From positions 1-47,272 of the forward strand of contig CAZZMO010000011.1 of NCBI GenBank assembly GCA_964655475.1: a stretch of 47,272 nucleotides of DNA, in the 5' to 3' direction. The notes below the pieces were generated by a model. It was given only the letters and a program-made list of their open reading frames with translations. It was not told the origin of the DNA and did not search any database. Below are positions 16,970 to 24,811 of the stretch, piece by piece. A program made the position numbers and the translations under genes. The number at the start of each line of letters is the position of its first letter. The stretch's first letter is position 1. Source of the stretch: VGMA01 sp964655475. GTDB taxonomy: Bacteria; Chlamydiota; Chlamydiia; Chlamydiales; VGMA01.

Positions 16970-17434
16970 TCAAACTTCGTTGATATGGATGTAGAAGAAC
17001 TCGCCAGGCTGTAGGGAAGAGGGAGCGGAGGGGATGAGGGCTTTATATTTGATCATCTTATTTTTCTCGTTCAGGCTTTGATCGAGAGATGTTGGTGTAA
17101 GGATGAAAAGAGATGTGTCTTTTATGTTTTGTTTGATTTCAATGGTGAGAGATTTCTCTTTTATGAGCTCATTGATCTTCTCTTCGTAGTGGTTTGGGAG
17201 GAAAAAGATGAGGTAGAGAGAGTTTGGAGATTCATGAGAAGGGGGCTTATCGGTCTTTTTGGTCGAAAGACTTTTATTGTTGATCGAAGAGTTAAAAGTG
17301 CTATTTTGATCCGCTTCTGTAATGGTAGCGGGATAGGGAAAATAAGCTTCATTCGTGCCAATTTCTACGTACCCAATTGTATCGTGGGCCTGTAAAAAAA
17401 AGGGGATAGATGCCATAGCGAGCCAATAACGCAT
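16970..17434 (-). CDS. Hypothetical exported protein, 154 aa
   Basis: A short signal peptide (MRYWLAMASIPFFLQA, probable cleavage after residue 16) is followed by a polar, Asn/Ser/Lys-rich mature protein with a likely disordered stretch (about 40-70) and a beta-rich end (SLQPGEFFYIHINEV). No family is recognised. An AAGG Shine-Dalgarno lies 7 nt before the ATG. It begins 27 nt after the gatB stop on the same strand, so it is probably the last gene of the gatCAB transcript. It converges on the autotransporter gene with a 16-nt gap. An overlapping plus-strand frame was rejected. Confidence 0.65.
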   Translation of the reverse strand: MRYWLAMASIPFFLQAHDTIGYVEIGTNEAYFPYPATITEADQNSTFNSSINNKSLSTKKTDKPPSHESPNSLYLIFFLPNHYEEKINELIKEKSLTIEIKQNIKDTSLFILTPTSLDQSLNEKNKMIKYKALIPSAPSSLQPGEFFYIHINEV

Positions 17435-17461
17435 AGGACCTTATTGTAACTCGGAAAAGGA

Positions 17462-18895
17462 TTATCCCAGAAGTTTTTTCTTAACAAGATCTCGAACGAT
17501 ATCGGGTGGGGCTGACCCCGCGCAAGCCTTCATGATTTGTCCCACCAAGAAGTTAAATGCCTTCTCTTTTCCATTTTTAAAATCTTCTACCGATTCAGGA
17601 TTTTGCTTGAGCACTTGATCGACGAGTAGTTCAATTTCACCTGTATCTTTGATCGATTGGAAAGCTGGGTTTTCTTTCAAGAACTCTTCAGGGCTCTTTT
17701 GTACGTCGAGAACCATGAGGTCTGCAATCTGCTTTGCGACTTTTCCGGTGATTTCCTTTTCATGCGCCATATTGGAGAGCTTTGCAATATTCATCACATC
17801 GAGGCCAAACTCTTGGATCGATTTTCTAGATTCTTTGATTCTTCCTACAAACTCAACGGTGAGCCAGTTACAAAAAGAGACGGGATTTTTCGCGATCGAA
17901 AGTCCTTGCTCAAACTGGTCACAAAGAGCCTTATCATTAATGAGAAGCTCAGTTGAGTAAGCGCTTAATCCTAAAACATCTATGTATCTTCTTTTCCGGT
18001 CTCTTGGTAGTTCAGGAAGACGCGCTCGAAGGTATGTGATCCAATCGGGGTGGATGCAAAGGGGAGGGAGGTCAGGCTCGGGGAAGTAGCGGTAATCATC
18101 AGCGCTCTCCTTCCTTCTCATCAGGATGGTCGTCAAGGTGGGCAGGTCGAATCGGTAGGTGCCGCTCGTGATCGTGCCGCCAGTTTGATAGACTTCAATC
18201 TGCCTTTTGATCTCTGCTTGGATGGCGAGTTCCATGTTTGTGAAAGAGTTCATGTTTTTGATCTCTGTCTTTGGACGGAGCTCTTTTTCCCCTTTTTTTC
18301 TGACAGAAACGTTCACATCCATTCTGAGAGAGCCTTCTTCCATATTGCAGTCAGAGGCGTCGAGGTATTCCATGATGGAGCGGATTTGCATCGCAAAACA
18401 TACAGCTTGTCTTGCTGTGTGCATGCAAGGGAGGGAGACGATCTCGATTAAGGCAACCCCTGCTCGGTTGTAGTCGACCCCTGCAAACTGGCTGAAGTGT
18501 TTGAGCATCCCTGCATCATCTTCGAGGTGAGCGTGGTGAAGTCCAAAGGTCATCTCCTGACCATCGACATCAGCAATCACAGTACCACCCCACATGATGG
18601 GCGAATCAAACTGGGTAATCTGGAAGTTTCTAGGGGAGTCGGGATAGAAGTAAGACTTTCTATCGAAGTGGCACTCTGGGGGGATCTTTGCATTGACAGC
18701 AAGAGCAAAAAGGAGCGCTTTTTCGACAGCTGCTTTGTTGATCACTGGAAGAGATCCAGGTTGTCCTGTATCAGCGAATTGGATGTTGGTGTTCGGTTCA
18801 TTCCCAAAGCGGTTTGGGGAAGAGCAAAATAGTTTCGTTTTCGTGTTTAACTGTACGTGGATCTCAAGGCCAATGACAGCTTCCCAGTCGTTCAT
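17462..18895 (-). CDS. gatB: Asp/Glu-tRNA amidotransferase subunit B
   Basis: Subunit B of the GatCAB amidotransferase, 477 aa, full length. It activates Glu on misacylated Glu-tRNA(Gln) (and Asp on Asp-tRNA(Asn)) with ATP and binds the tRNA; GatA supplies ammonia. Family blocks are clear: EAVIGLEIHVQLNT, FADTGQPGSLPV, RKSYFYPDSPRNFQITQ, EDDAGMLKH, DYNRAGVALIEIVS, and a C-terminal GatB/YqeY tail domain (about 325-477). The start overlaps the gatA stop as ATGA, and gatC-gatA-gatB form one minus-strand operon. Presence of the operon fits an organism that makes Gln-tRNA indirectly, as chlamydiae do. Confidence 0.97.
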   Translation of the reverse strand: MNDWEAVIGLEIHVQLNTKTKLFCSSPNRFGNEPNTNIQFADTGQPGSLPVINKAAVEKALLFALAVNAKIPPECHFDRKSYFYPDSPRNFQITQFDSPIMWGGTVIADVDGQEMTFGLHHAHLEDDAGMLKHFSQFAGVDYNRAGVALIEIVSLPCMHTARQAVCFAMQIRSIMEYLDASDCNMEEGSLRMDVNVSVRKKGEKELRPKTEIKNMNSFTNMELAIQAEIKRQIEVYQTGGTITSGTYRFDLPTLTTILMRRKESADDYRYFPEPDLPPLCIHPDWITYLRARLPELPRDRKRRYIDVLGLSAYSTELLINDKALCDQFEQGLSIAKNPVSFCNWLTVEFVGRIKESRKSIQEFGLDVMNIAKLSNMAHEKEITGKVAKQIADLMVLDVQKSPEEFLKENPAFQSIKDTGEIELLVDQVLKQNPESVEDFKNGKEKAFNFLVGQIMKACAGSAPPDIVRDLVKKKLLG

Positions 18896-20355
18896 GAGAA
18901 CTCCTTGTCAAAGAGAGGTGGGCATGTTTTTAATTGGATCGCCTTTTCGAGGTGAGCTGCAAGTGTAAGCACTTTTCCATCTTGCATCTGAGGGGCGCTG
19001 ATCTGGAGTCCAAAAGGCTTCCCTTCTTGGTCAAATCCAATAGGAAGGCTGATCGCAGGGAATCCTCCAAGGTTTGCAAAAATGGTGTAGATGTCTTGTA
19101 GATACATCTGGAGAGGATCTTTAATCGCTCCAAGTTCAAAGGCAGTCACGGGGGAGGTGGGGATCAATATCGCATCACATTCTTTGTAGACCCGTTTAAA
19201 ATCTTCGATGAGAAGGCGTCTCACTTTTTGTGCTTTCTTGTAGTAAGCATCTTGATGTCCTGCAGAGAGAACGTAGGTGCCGAGAAGTACCCTTCTTTTG
19301 ACCTCTTTTCCAAACCCTTCCTCTTTAGAGAGTTCATAGACCTCTTTCAAGTTTCTCGCTTGCTTGGAGCGCTCAGAGAACAAAACGCCATCATATCTTG
19401 CCAAATTGGTAGAAGCTTCTGCAATCGCTAAGATGTAGTAGAGAGGGATCGAATACTTCAAGAAAGGAAGCTCAATGTCAACGATTTTGACTCCCATCGA
19501 TTGATAAACATCGACCATCTTGTCAAACATCGAAAGTAGCGATGGATTGAGATCCTTGAGAAGACTTCTTGGTACACCAAGAGTCATTCCAGAGATCGGC
19601 TTTTCTAAGTTTTCGATGAAAGGTTCATAGGGGAGGTTTCTCGATGTCGAATCGAGTGAACAGTGGACAGAGAGAACTTCCATCATCATCGCCACATCTT
19701 CTACACTATTTGCAAAAGGGCCGATCTGATCAAATGAAGATCCGAAAGCGACGAGTCCGTAGCGAGAAACCCTTCCATAGGTAGGCTTAAACCCAGAAAT
19801 GCCACAAAACGCAGCAGGTTGCCGAATCGATCCACCTGTGTCTGATCCAAGAGATAGAGGGACTAGCCTAGCAGCTACAGCTGCGGCACTTCCTCCAGAA
19901 GATCCTCCAGGTGTGCAAGCGAGATTCCACGGATTGCGACTTGGGAAGAAGGCAGAGTGTTCAGTTGAAGAGCCCATCGCAAATTCATCGAGGTTCGTCT
20001 TGCCCATGATGATCCCATCTTGACTCTCGATCAACCTTGCAACGGTTGAAGAAAAGGGAGCTCTGTAGCGGGTGAGAAATTTCGAAGCGCAGGTAGTGAT
20101 TTCCCCTTGGATGTGCATATTGTCTTTCAAGGCAACAGGAACTCCAGCCAATTTGCCTAGAAGTTGTCCTTGAGCTCTCTTTTGATCTACTTCTCTCGCT
20201 TTTGCTAAAGCTCTTTCAGGACAGAGGGTTATAAAGGATTTGAGCTGGTCATCACTTTTTTCAATCCGGCGTAAGAAGTACTTTGTGATCTCTTCAGCGC
20301 TCGCCTGGTGGGAGATGAAGAGAGAATGGAGCTTTTTAGCTGATAGGGTGTACAT
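18892..20355 (-). CDS. gatA: Asp/Glu-tRNA amidotransferase subunit A
   Basis: The glutamine-hydrolysing amidase subunit of GatCAB, 487 aa. The amidase-signature triad is visible: K77 (VALKDN), S152 (GGSSGGSAAA) and S176 (SDTGGSIRQP), with the usual 24-residue gap between the serines. It releases ammonia from Gln and passes it to GatB. Its start shares one base with the gatC stop (TAATG), and its stop overlaps the gatB start by 4 nt, so the three subunits are translated in a coupled manner. Confidence 0.97.
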   Translation of the reverse strand: MYTLSAKKLHSLFISHQASAEEITKYFLRRIEKSDDQLKSFITLCPERALAKAREVDQKRAQGQLLGKLAGVPVALKDNMHIQGEITTCASKFLTRYRAPFSSTVARLIESQDGIIMGKTNLDEFAMGSSTEHSAFFPSRNPWNLACTPGGSSGGSAAAVAARLVPLSLGSDTGGSIRQPAAFCGISGFKPTYGRVSRYGLVAFGSSFDQIGPFANSVEDVAMMMEVLSVHCSLDSTSRNLPYEPFIENLEKPISGMTLGVPRSLLKDLNPSLLSMFDKMVDVYQSMGVKIVDIELPFLKYSIPLYYILAIAEASTNLARYDGVLFSERSKQARNLKEVYELSKEEGFGKEVKRRVLLGTYVLSAGHQDAYYKKAQKVRRLLIEDFKRVYKECDAILIPTSPVTAFELGAIKDPLQMYLQDIYTIFANLGGFPAISLPIGFDQEGKPFGLQISAPQMQDGKVLTLAAHLEKAIQLKTCPPLFDKEFS

Positions 20356-20645
20356 TATATTACAGGGGGGACGCGCACCATACCTGCCGTTGAAGCGGGT
20401 GCATTAGCAAGAAATACCTGACGGTCCAGGGTCTCACCGACGATATCATCTCTCAGAGGGAGGTAGAAATCTTCTGAAACCTGATAAAGAGGCTTAACGT
20501 TTTCTGTATGAACTTCTTCGAGCATCTCCATGTAGTCGAGAATCCGTTTAAGATTCTCCACAAAGATCTCCTCTTCCTCTTCTGTGCACTTCACACGGCA
20601 GAGACTTTCGAGATGACGTAGTGTTTCTTTGTTAAATTCGCTCAT
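20355..20645 (-). CDS. gatC: Asp/Glu-tRNA amidotransferase subunit C
   Basis: The small structural subunit of GatCAB, 96 aa, which wraps around GatA and stabilises its contact with GatB. It shows the typical helical N-terminus (NKETLRHLESLCRVKCTEEE), the middle LDYMEMLEEV-T-NV-PLYQV, and the polar tail with LRDDIVGETL and the NAPASTAGM end. It is the first gene of the operon, with a near-consensus promoter 10 nt upstream; no Shine-Dalgarno is visible before the ATG. Confidence 0.95.
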   Translation of the reverse strand: MSEFNKETLRHLESLCRVKCTEEEEEIFVENLKRILDYMEMLEEVHTENVKPLYQVSEDFYLPLRDDIVGETLDRQVFLANAPASTAGMVRVPPVI

Positions 20646-20655
20646 AATGCTAAGG

Positions 20656-20685
20656 ATTTTAGATCTTTCTTCCTCTATTTGTCAA
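20656..20685 (-). promoter_or_regulatory. Promoter of gatCAB
   Basis: On the minus strand, a perfect TTGACA (20680-20685), an 18-nt spacer and TAAAAT (20656-20661) precede gatC. The -10 is only 10 nt from the ATG, so transcripts from it would have almost no 5' leader, which would explain the missing Shine-Dalgarno. Confidence 0.6.
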
Positions 20686-20761
20686 AGTTTTTCTTCGACA
20701 ATAAATGGGGCAAAGTTATGTTAAAGATAGAGGGATGTTTGTATCCATAGGAGAATATACT

Positions 20762-21025
20762 ATGTATGGTGTGAATATTGTGGTTCTGCTACTCGTTTTA
20801 GTCGGAGCTTTGAATTGGGGACTCATCGGCTTTTTCAATTACAATCTCGTTTCAACGATTTTTGGAGGGGCTACGGAAATGACATATACAATGGCTGAAC
20901 GCGTTGTCTATGCAGTCGTCGGTCTGGCCGGTCTTTGGGGATTGAGTTTTATAGGGCGATGTAAGGCGCTTTGTGGATGTGATAAAGATAACAAGAATCG
21001 TAAAGATGGCTGCTGTCGCAAATAA
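20762..21025 (+). CDS. DUF378 family small membrane protein, 87 aa
   Basis: A DUF378-type inner-membrane protein with two transmembrane helices: residues about 5-22 (VLLLVLVGALNWGLIGFF, the family signature with GALNWGL) and about 45-60. The family has no established function. The tail is short, basic and Cys-rich (GRCKALCGC and GCCRK). The frame is open from ATG 20705, but ATG 20762 is chosen: GGAGA lies 7 nt upstream and the family normally begins a few residues before the first helix. The gene diverges from gatCAB and is followed by the brnQ leader region. Confidence 0.85.
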   Translation: MYGVNIVVLLLVLVGALNWGLIGFFNYNLVSTIFGGATEMTYTMAERVVYAVVGLAGLWGLSFIGRCKALCGCDKDNKNRKDGCCRK

Positions 21026-21061
21026 TCATCCCTCTTTTCTTTAATTGGTCAATAGCTTAGA

Positions 21062-21094
21062 ATAGGAGGACTATGTGTAACGAAGTTCTCCTAT
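21062..21094 (+). promoter_or_regulatory. Hairpin covering the leader-ORF ribosome binding site
   Basis: ATAGGAGGACT (21062-21072) pairs with AGTTCTCCTAT (21084-21094) over 11 bp with one G-U. The 5' arm is the Shine-Dalgarno of the 31-codon ORF and the ATG lies in the loop. It could also act as a weak terminator for the DUF378 gene; the downstream T content is modest. Confidence 0.5.
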
Positions 21095-21168
21095 CTTTGT
21101 TTCTAAAAAACAACCAAATCCTTGGTTGTTCAGTTATTTCTTTAAATATTGTGGTGATTAACGGCTAA
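21073..21168 (+). CDS. Putative leader peptide upstream of brnQ, 31 codons
   Basis: A small ORF starting ATG TGT AAC GAA, with AGGAGG immediately upstream (3-nt gap), ends at TAA 21166-21168. Of 31 residues, 14 are Leu, Ile or Val (6 L, 4 I, 4 V), including LLSLFL near the start and an I-V-V-I run just before the stop. It precedes brnQ, a branched-chain amino-acid transporter, by 76 nt. The stop codon abuts a potential stem that covers the brnQ Shine-Dalgarno. This resembles a branched-chain attenuator leader. AT-rich DNA favours these codons by chance, so expression needs proof. Confidence 0.45.
   Translation: MCNEVLLSLFLKNNQILGCSVISLNIVVING
21109..21130 (+). promoter_or_regulatory. Perfect hairpin inside the leader ORF
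   Basis: AACAACCAA (21109-21117) pairs with TTGGTTGTT (21122-21130), 9 bp, loop ATCC. It lies mid-way in the leader ORF and is preceded, not followed, by a homopolymer run (A), so it is not a normal plus-strand terminator; a pausing hairpin is one option. Confidence 0.5.
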
Positions 21169-21242
21169 AACCCTTTTGATCTCTTCCATCTAGATACTCG
21201 GGAGGGGATCAGATGGGAAGTATTTTATTTTGAAGGGGTTTT
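21167..21242 (+). promoter_or_regulatory. Nested structure sequestering the brnQ ribosome binding site
   Basis: The outer stem is AAAACCCTTT (21167-21176) with AAGGGGTTTT (21233-21242), 10 bp with one G-U; its 3' arm is the brnQ Shine-Dalgarno. The inner hairpin is GATCTCTTCC (21178-21187) with GGAGGGGATC (21201-21210), 10 bp with two G-U pairs; its 3' arm is the Shine-Dalgarno of the six-codon ORF. A run of Ts (21239-21244) follows the outer stem, so terminator activity is also conceivable. Confidence 0.45.
21213..21233 (+). CDS. Putative six-codon ORF coupled to brnQ (MGSILF)
   Basis: ATG GGA AGT ATT TTA TTT TGA, with GGAGGGG 5 nt upstream, the strongest Shine-Dalgarno in the region. It ends at the first base of the brnQ Shine-Dalgarno (AAGGGG, 21233-21238) and 11 nt before the brnQ ATG. 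Ribosomes ending here would open the outer stem, so it may couple translation to brnQ. It could instead be an unused site. Confidence 0.35.
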   Translation: MGSILF

Positions 21243-21244
21243 TT

Positions 21245-22393
21245 ATGGTTAAAGGAAGATGGTTATCTAACGGATTCGCAATGTTCTCCATGTTTTTTGG
21301 AGCTGGAAATGTGATTTTTCCTTTGATTGTGGGTCAAGCTGTGGGTGGGGGGCTCTCTTACGCTCTCATCGGGCTTCTTCTGACAGCCGTTCTCATGCCC
21401 TTTTCAGGTCTTTTATCGATTACCCTTTTTGAAGGGGACTACATGGCCTTTTTCCGGAGGATGGGAAAGTGGCCAGGCCTTGCCATGAGTGCGTTGATCA
21501 TTGCCCTGATCGGTCCATTTGGAGCGGCCCCTCGCTGCGTCACTTTGACCTATTCAAGTTTAAAATTTTATGTTCCAGAGCTCGGCCTAGTTCCATTTAC
21601 TATCGGAGCTCTACTACTGATCTTCTTCTGCTGCGTGAAGAAGCAGCGGATCATCGACATCTTGGGGGTAGTTTTGACCCCCCTTCTTCTCGTTTTTCTC
21701 GGTGTTATTGTCATCAAAGGGGTCTTCTTTTCTCCTCACCAACCCCCACTCCCATCTCTTCATGACCAGGGGGCCTTCTTCTATGGACTGAAGGGGGGAT
21801 ACAACACCATGGACCTTCTTGCAGGACTCTTCTTCTCGTCGATCATCTGTGCAAGGCTCAAGAAGGAACTCGAAGAGGATGGTCTTGAGACAGGTGACCG
21901 GAAGGTTTTCTTAAAGCACTTTGCTAAAGCGGCCGCCCTAGGCGCTTTTCTTTTAGGGGTTGTCTATATCGGATTTGGTACTCTTGCGAACCTTCACAGT
22001 TCATCGCTTGGGAACATTCCACCAGACCAGCTCTTGGGATCGATTGGCTCTTTGATTTTAGGGCCTTATGCTGGTTTTATCGTCTGCATGGCGGTCGTTC
22101 TCTCTTGTCTTACGACTGCGATTGCTTTGGCTGCAGTCAGTGCTGAATTCCTTCAAAAGGTAACGAGTCTCAGCTACCCTGTAGCTCTTTCTATCGTACT
22201 GTTATTGACAGGGTTAGTCTCAATGTTAGAGTTTTCTGGAATCGTTAGAATGCTCGGTCCTGTTCTCGAGATCTGCTACCCAGCCTTGATTGGTCTTAGC
22301 ATATTGAACATTCTCCACAAAACATTCAAAGTGGAGATGGTTAAACTCCCTATCTACGGCATCATTTGCTGGATGCTCATCAACGCCCTCTAA
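21245..22393 (+). CDS. brnQ: Branched-chain amino-acid transporter BrnQ
   Basis: A sodium-coupled Leu/Ile/Val carrier of the LIVCS family, an inner-membrane protein of 382 aa with about 10-12 hydrophobic helices. The family start is plain: LSNGFAMFSMFFGAGNVIFPLIVGQ, followed by LIGPFGAAPRC and later LSCLTTAIALAAVSAEF. It would bring in branched-chain amino acids, which intracellular chlamydiae take from the host. The frame opens at TTG 21230, but ATG 21245 is the better start, with AAGGGG 6 nt upstream. Its leader region carries small ORFs and hairpins that suggest regulation by amino-acid supply. A 13-bp hairpin follows the stop. Confidence 0.93.
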   Translation: MVKGRWLSNGFAMFSMFFGAGNVIFPLIVGQAVGGGLSYALIGLLLTAVLMPFSGLLSITLFEGDYMAFFRRMGKWPGLAMSALIIALIGPFGAAPRCVTLTYSSLKFYVPELGLVPFTIGALLLIFFCCVKKQRIIDILGVVLTPLLLVFLGVIVIKGVFFSPHQPPLPSLHDQGAFFYGLKGGYNTMDLLAGLFFSSIICARLKKELEEDGLETGDRKVFLKHFAKAAALGAFLLGVVYIGFGTLANLHSSSLGNIPPDQLLGSIGSLILGPYAGFIVCMAVVLSCLTTAIALAAVSAEFLQKVTSLSYPVALSIVLLLTGLVSMLEFSGIVRMLGPVLEICYPALIGLSILNILHKTFKVEMVKLPIYGIICWMLINAL

Positions 22394-22396
22394 TCA

Positions 22397-22427
22397 TAAG
22401 GTGGTTATTTGTATAATAACCACCTTA
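22397..22427 (+). terminator. Hairpin terminator candidate after brnQ
   Basis: A perfect 13-bp stem TAAGGTGGTTATT / AATAACCACCTTA (22397-22409 with 22415-22427), loop TGTAT, begins 4 nt after the brnQ stop. The following sequence is AT-rich but lacks a clean T run. The rest of the gap to 22590 is AT-rich with no gene seen. Confidence 0.65.
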
Positions 22428-22590
22428 ATTATCTTGATTATTCTGCTTTTAAATTGAAAATTCCCGTTTGTGTTATTTTAAATTTGTAAAAATACAATAA
22501 TTAATTCTATCTATAAATTATACTGAAAGGGCCTCAGAAATCAATTTTTGAAACTCTTGAAGTAGATTAAGTGAAGGCGTTTGAGAGCAA

Positions 22591-23262
22591 ATGAAAGAGA
22601 AATCAACAACACCTTGGATTCGAGTATTTACCGATCCTAGGGGAGTCGCTAAGGAGTATGCAGCAGAGAGGCCAAATTATGGTCTTGGTTGGATTTCAGG
22701 AATATATGGTTTTTTAGTCCTGTTAGAATGTCTGCAGAACCTTTCAGCGGGGACACATTATGCCCTTTGGGTCGTGATCCTCTTCTCTCTATTCTTTGCC
22801 ATTCCTGCTGGTTACATCACCTTGTCGATCGCTGCTGGTCTGATCTGGTGGACGGGAAAATTACTGAATGGAAAGGCCAGTTTTACTGCGATCCGCTCCG
22901 CTCTTGCTTGGTCAAAAATCCCTGAAGTAGTGGGGCTTTTAGGTTGGGTCCTCTTGATGATGGTTTACAAGGCGAATGTCTTTGTACCGGCGTTCATTCA
23001 AAAGACCTATAACTTTAGCTATTTTACGCTGCCCACAGGGGTCATGATCTTCCAGATCATTTTCTCCTTATGGGGGTTCATTATTTTATTGTTGCTCCTA
23101 TCGGAGGTGCAAGGATTTTCTGCTTGGTTGGCACTCATTAATGTCATCTTGAAGTCGATCGTTCTTGCAATTTTGGCAGCGGCGATGCTTTGGTTCTTTA
23201 CATCGGCGACTTACGTGGGTCCAGCGGTGTCTAACATTATGATAAAGAGGGGTATATGTTAA
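22591..23262 (+). CDS. Yip1-domain-like membrane protein, 223 aa
   Basis: A multi-pass inner-membrane protein of 223 aa. The N-terminus (PWIRVFTDPRGVAKEYA), the first helix after it, then WWTGKLLNGKASFTAIRSALAWSKIPEV and further helices (about 33-50, 55-85, 112-125, 145-170, 178-200) follow the pattern of bacterial Yip1-family proteins (PF04893 type). Bacterial members have no settled function. The stop overlaps the next start by 7 nt, so the two are co-expressed and may work together at the envelope. Confidence 0.7.
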   Translation: MKEKSTTPWIRVFTDPRGVAKEYAAERPNYGLGWISGIYGFLVLLECLQNLSAGTHYALWVVILFSLFFAIPAGYITLSIAAGLIWWTGKLLNGKASFTAIRSALAWSKIPEVVGLLGWVLLMMVYKANVFVPAFIQKTYNFSYFTLPTGVMIFQIIFSLWGFIILLLLLSEVQGFSAWLALINVILKSIVLAILAAAMLWFFTSATYVGPAVSNIMIKRGIC

Positions 23263-23852
23263 ATAATAATCGTTTTAGTAAGAAAGCCTTGTCGATGTTC
23301 ATGGGGCTTTTCCTTTGCGCAGGCCCGGAGGCGCCGTTTATCGAGAAGATAACTAGCCAAAATCAGCAAGCGCAAACTCAACAAGATATCTATAAAAACT
23401 GGACGAAGATTCATTCTTTCCAGGGGAAATGCAACGCTGTATTTCCAAGAAACCCAGATCACGTCAGACAAAACATGTCGATGAGAGGGGAAAGCAAAGA
23501 TTTAGAGTATGATGTGTATGTAGCAGACTTAGAAAGACGCTCTGTGTTCATGGTTTTGATTGCCAAATACCCCGGTGAAGTCAAAGATGAACATGCTGTG
23601 AGCAGTCTTGAGCATTTCCTGAATTCGATTTTGGTGCAAAATCCAAATAACCAGCTCGTATTTGCAAATCTCGTTCAAGTACAAGGGCACCAAGGGATGG
23701 ACTTCTTTATTAGAACCAATGAAGTCTACTTCAAGGGAAGAGTTCTTTTAGCTAAGAACTACCTCTACCTCTTGGCGATGGAGTGTGAAAAGCAAAACTA
23801 CCAAGATAACCACTATCAATACTTCATCGAGTCGTTTGAGCTAGTGAAGTGA
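23256..23852 (+). CDS. Hypothetical exported protein, 198 aa
   Basis: A basic N-terminus (NNNRFSKKALS) and hydrophobic stretch (MFMGLFLCAG, about 14-23) suggest a signal peptide; C21 is not in a good lipobox, so a lipoprotein is doubtful. The rest is a mixed alpha/beta domain of about 150 residues with the sequence NWTKIHSFQGKCNAVFPRNP, then LEYDVYVADLERRSVFMVLIA. No family is recognised. The start overlaps the Yip1-like stop, with AGAGGGG just before the ATG. Its 3' end overlaps the convergent rnhC gene by 37 nt. Confidence 0.75.
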   Translation: MLNNNRFSKKALSMFMGLFLCAGPEAPFIEKITSQNQQAQTQQDIYKNWTKIHSFQGKCNAVFPRNPDHVRQNMSMRGESKDLEYDVYVADLERRSVFMVLIAKYPGEVKDEHAVSSLEHFLNSILVQNPNNQLVFANLVQVQGHQGMDFFIRTNEVYFKGRVLLAKNYLYLLAMECEKQNYQDNHYQYFIESFELVK

Positions 23853-24736
23853 CCCATCGCTTCTTGAACTGTCTTGAAGTGCATCTTGGATGTCTTCTCT
23901 AAGGCAGTAACACCGTGAGATTGAAAGAGCCTCTTGCAAAAGAGGCTCACTTCTTTTGAAGCCCCTTTAGGAATGGAGAGCTCGTATGGCTCTCCTAATT
24001 TTTGTAGAGATTCCAAGAACTTTGCCCTTGCCATGATCGATGCAGCAGCAACTACTACATCTTCTTCCCCGCGGTGCCTTTGATGGAGTCTGATATTGAG
24101 CGCTTTTTTTCTTAAAGCGTTCTCAACTAGAGATTCATGCCCAAACTGGTCAATGGTAGCTCGATCACACCCTGTCTGCTGGTAGAGCGTTTCAATGACT
24201 GTTGCATGCCCCCAAGCGAGTAAGTGGTTAAGGTTGAAGAATTTTTCGTAGAGTTCATTATACTTTTCAGGATGGATCGCAAGGACTTTATGGGGACAAA
24301 GGTTGGCGATCTCTCGGCTCTTCTTAATCACGGTTTCATCAGAGAGGCGTTTACTATCTTTGATCCCGAGTTTAATCAATGCTGGGATCGTTTTTTCATC
24401 AGCGTAGACCCCACCAATACAAAGAGGGCCAAAAACATCCCCTTTTCCAGCTTCATCGATACCAATTCTTGGGGTCAGATCGACAGAGATCTCAGGATGG
24501 GAGAAGGAGAGGTTTCCCAAAATTTCAGGCTCTAAGTAGAAGGTGATGAATTCCTCATGCCCTTTTCCTTGAACGGTCAACTTTCCTGAAGCGTAGAGGG
24601 TACAAGAAAGTCCCTCTTTTTTTGCGCTGAAGATGGTGTAGGGGGGCTTTGTGAAGGAAAAGCCTTGTTTTTGTAAATCCCCTTCGATTTTGACAAAGAG
24701 ATCTTTGGAAATTTCACAAACAAAGCAACTCGACAT
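23816..24736 (-). CDS. rnhC: Ribonuclease HIII
   Basis: RNase HIII removes RNA from RNA-DNA hybrids during replication and repair. The 306-aa protein has an N-terminal TBP-like substrate-binding domain (about 1-85, DUF3378) and the RNase H type-2 catalytic domain beginning RIGIDEAGKGDVFGPL with D94 and E95; D127 (IKDSKRL) and D196 (TIDQFG) are further conserved acids. A GAAGGT Shine-Dalgarno precedes the ATG. The gene neighbours rodZ, as in Chlamydia, where an RNase HIII gene lies beside the RodZ homolog. The last 12 codons overlap the convergent exported-protein gene. Confidence 0.94.
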   Translation of the reverse strand: MSSCFVCEISKDLFVKIEGDLQKQGFSFTKPPYTIFSAKKEGLSCTLYASGKLTVQGKGHEEFITFYLEPEILGNLSFSHPEISVDLTPRIGIDEAGKGDVFGPLCIGGVYADEKTIPALIKLGIKDSKRLSDETVIKKSREIANLCPHKVLAIHPEKYNELYEKFFNLNHLLAWGHATVIETLYQQTGCDRATIDQFGHESLVENALRKKALNIRLHQRHRGEEDVVVAAASIMARAKFLESLQKLGEPYELSIPKGASKEVSLFCKRLFQSHGVTALEKTSKMHFKTVQEAMGHFTSSNDSMKY

Positions 24737-24811
24737 AAAAGACCTTCATTTTGACTCAATTTCAACCAGTTTGACCGATTTAGCCTTCAATTTCAAGGAG
24801 AAACAGGGAGA

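Noticed and set aside
17078..17395. Plus-strand open frame of 105 codons
   Set aside because: It is antisense to the 154-aa gene, which has a signal peptide, a ribosome site and operon context after gatB.
18050..18832. Plus-strand open frames opposite gatB
   Set aside because: They mirror the conserved gatB coding sequence and have no independent support.
20705..20761. Upstream starts for the DUF378 protein
   Set aside because: ATG 20762 has GGAGA 7 nt upstream and matches the family start; the upstream residues are not family-like.
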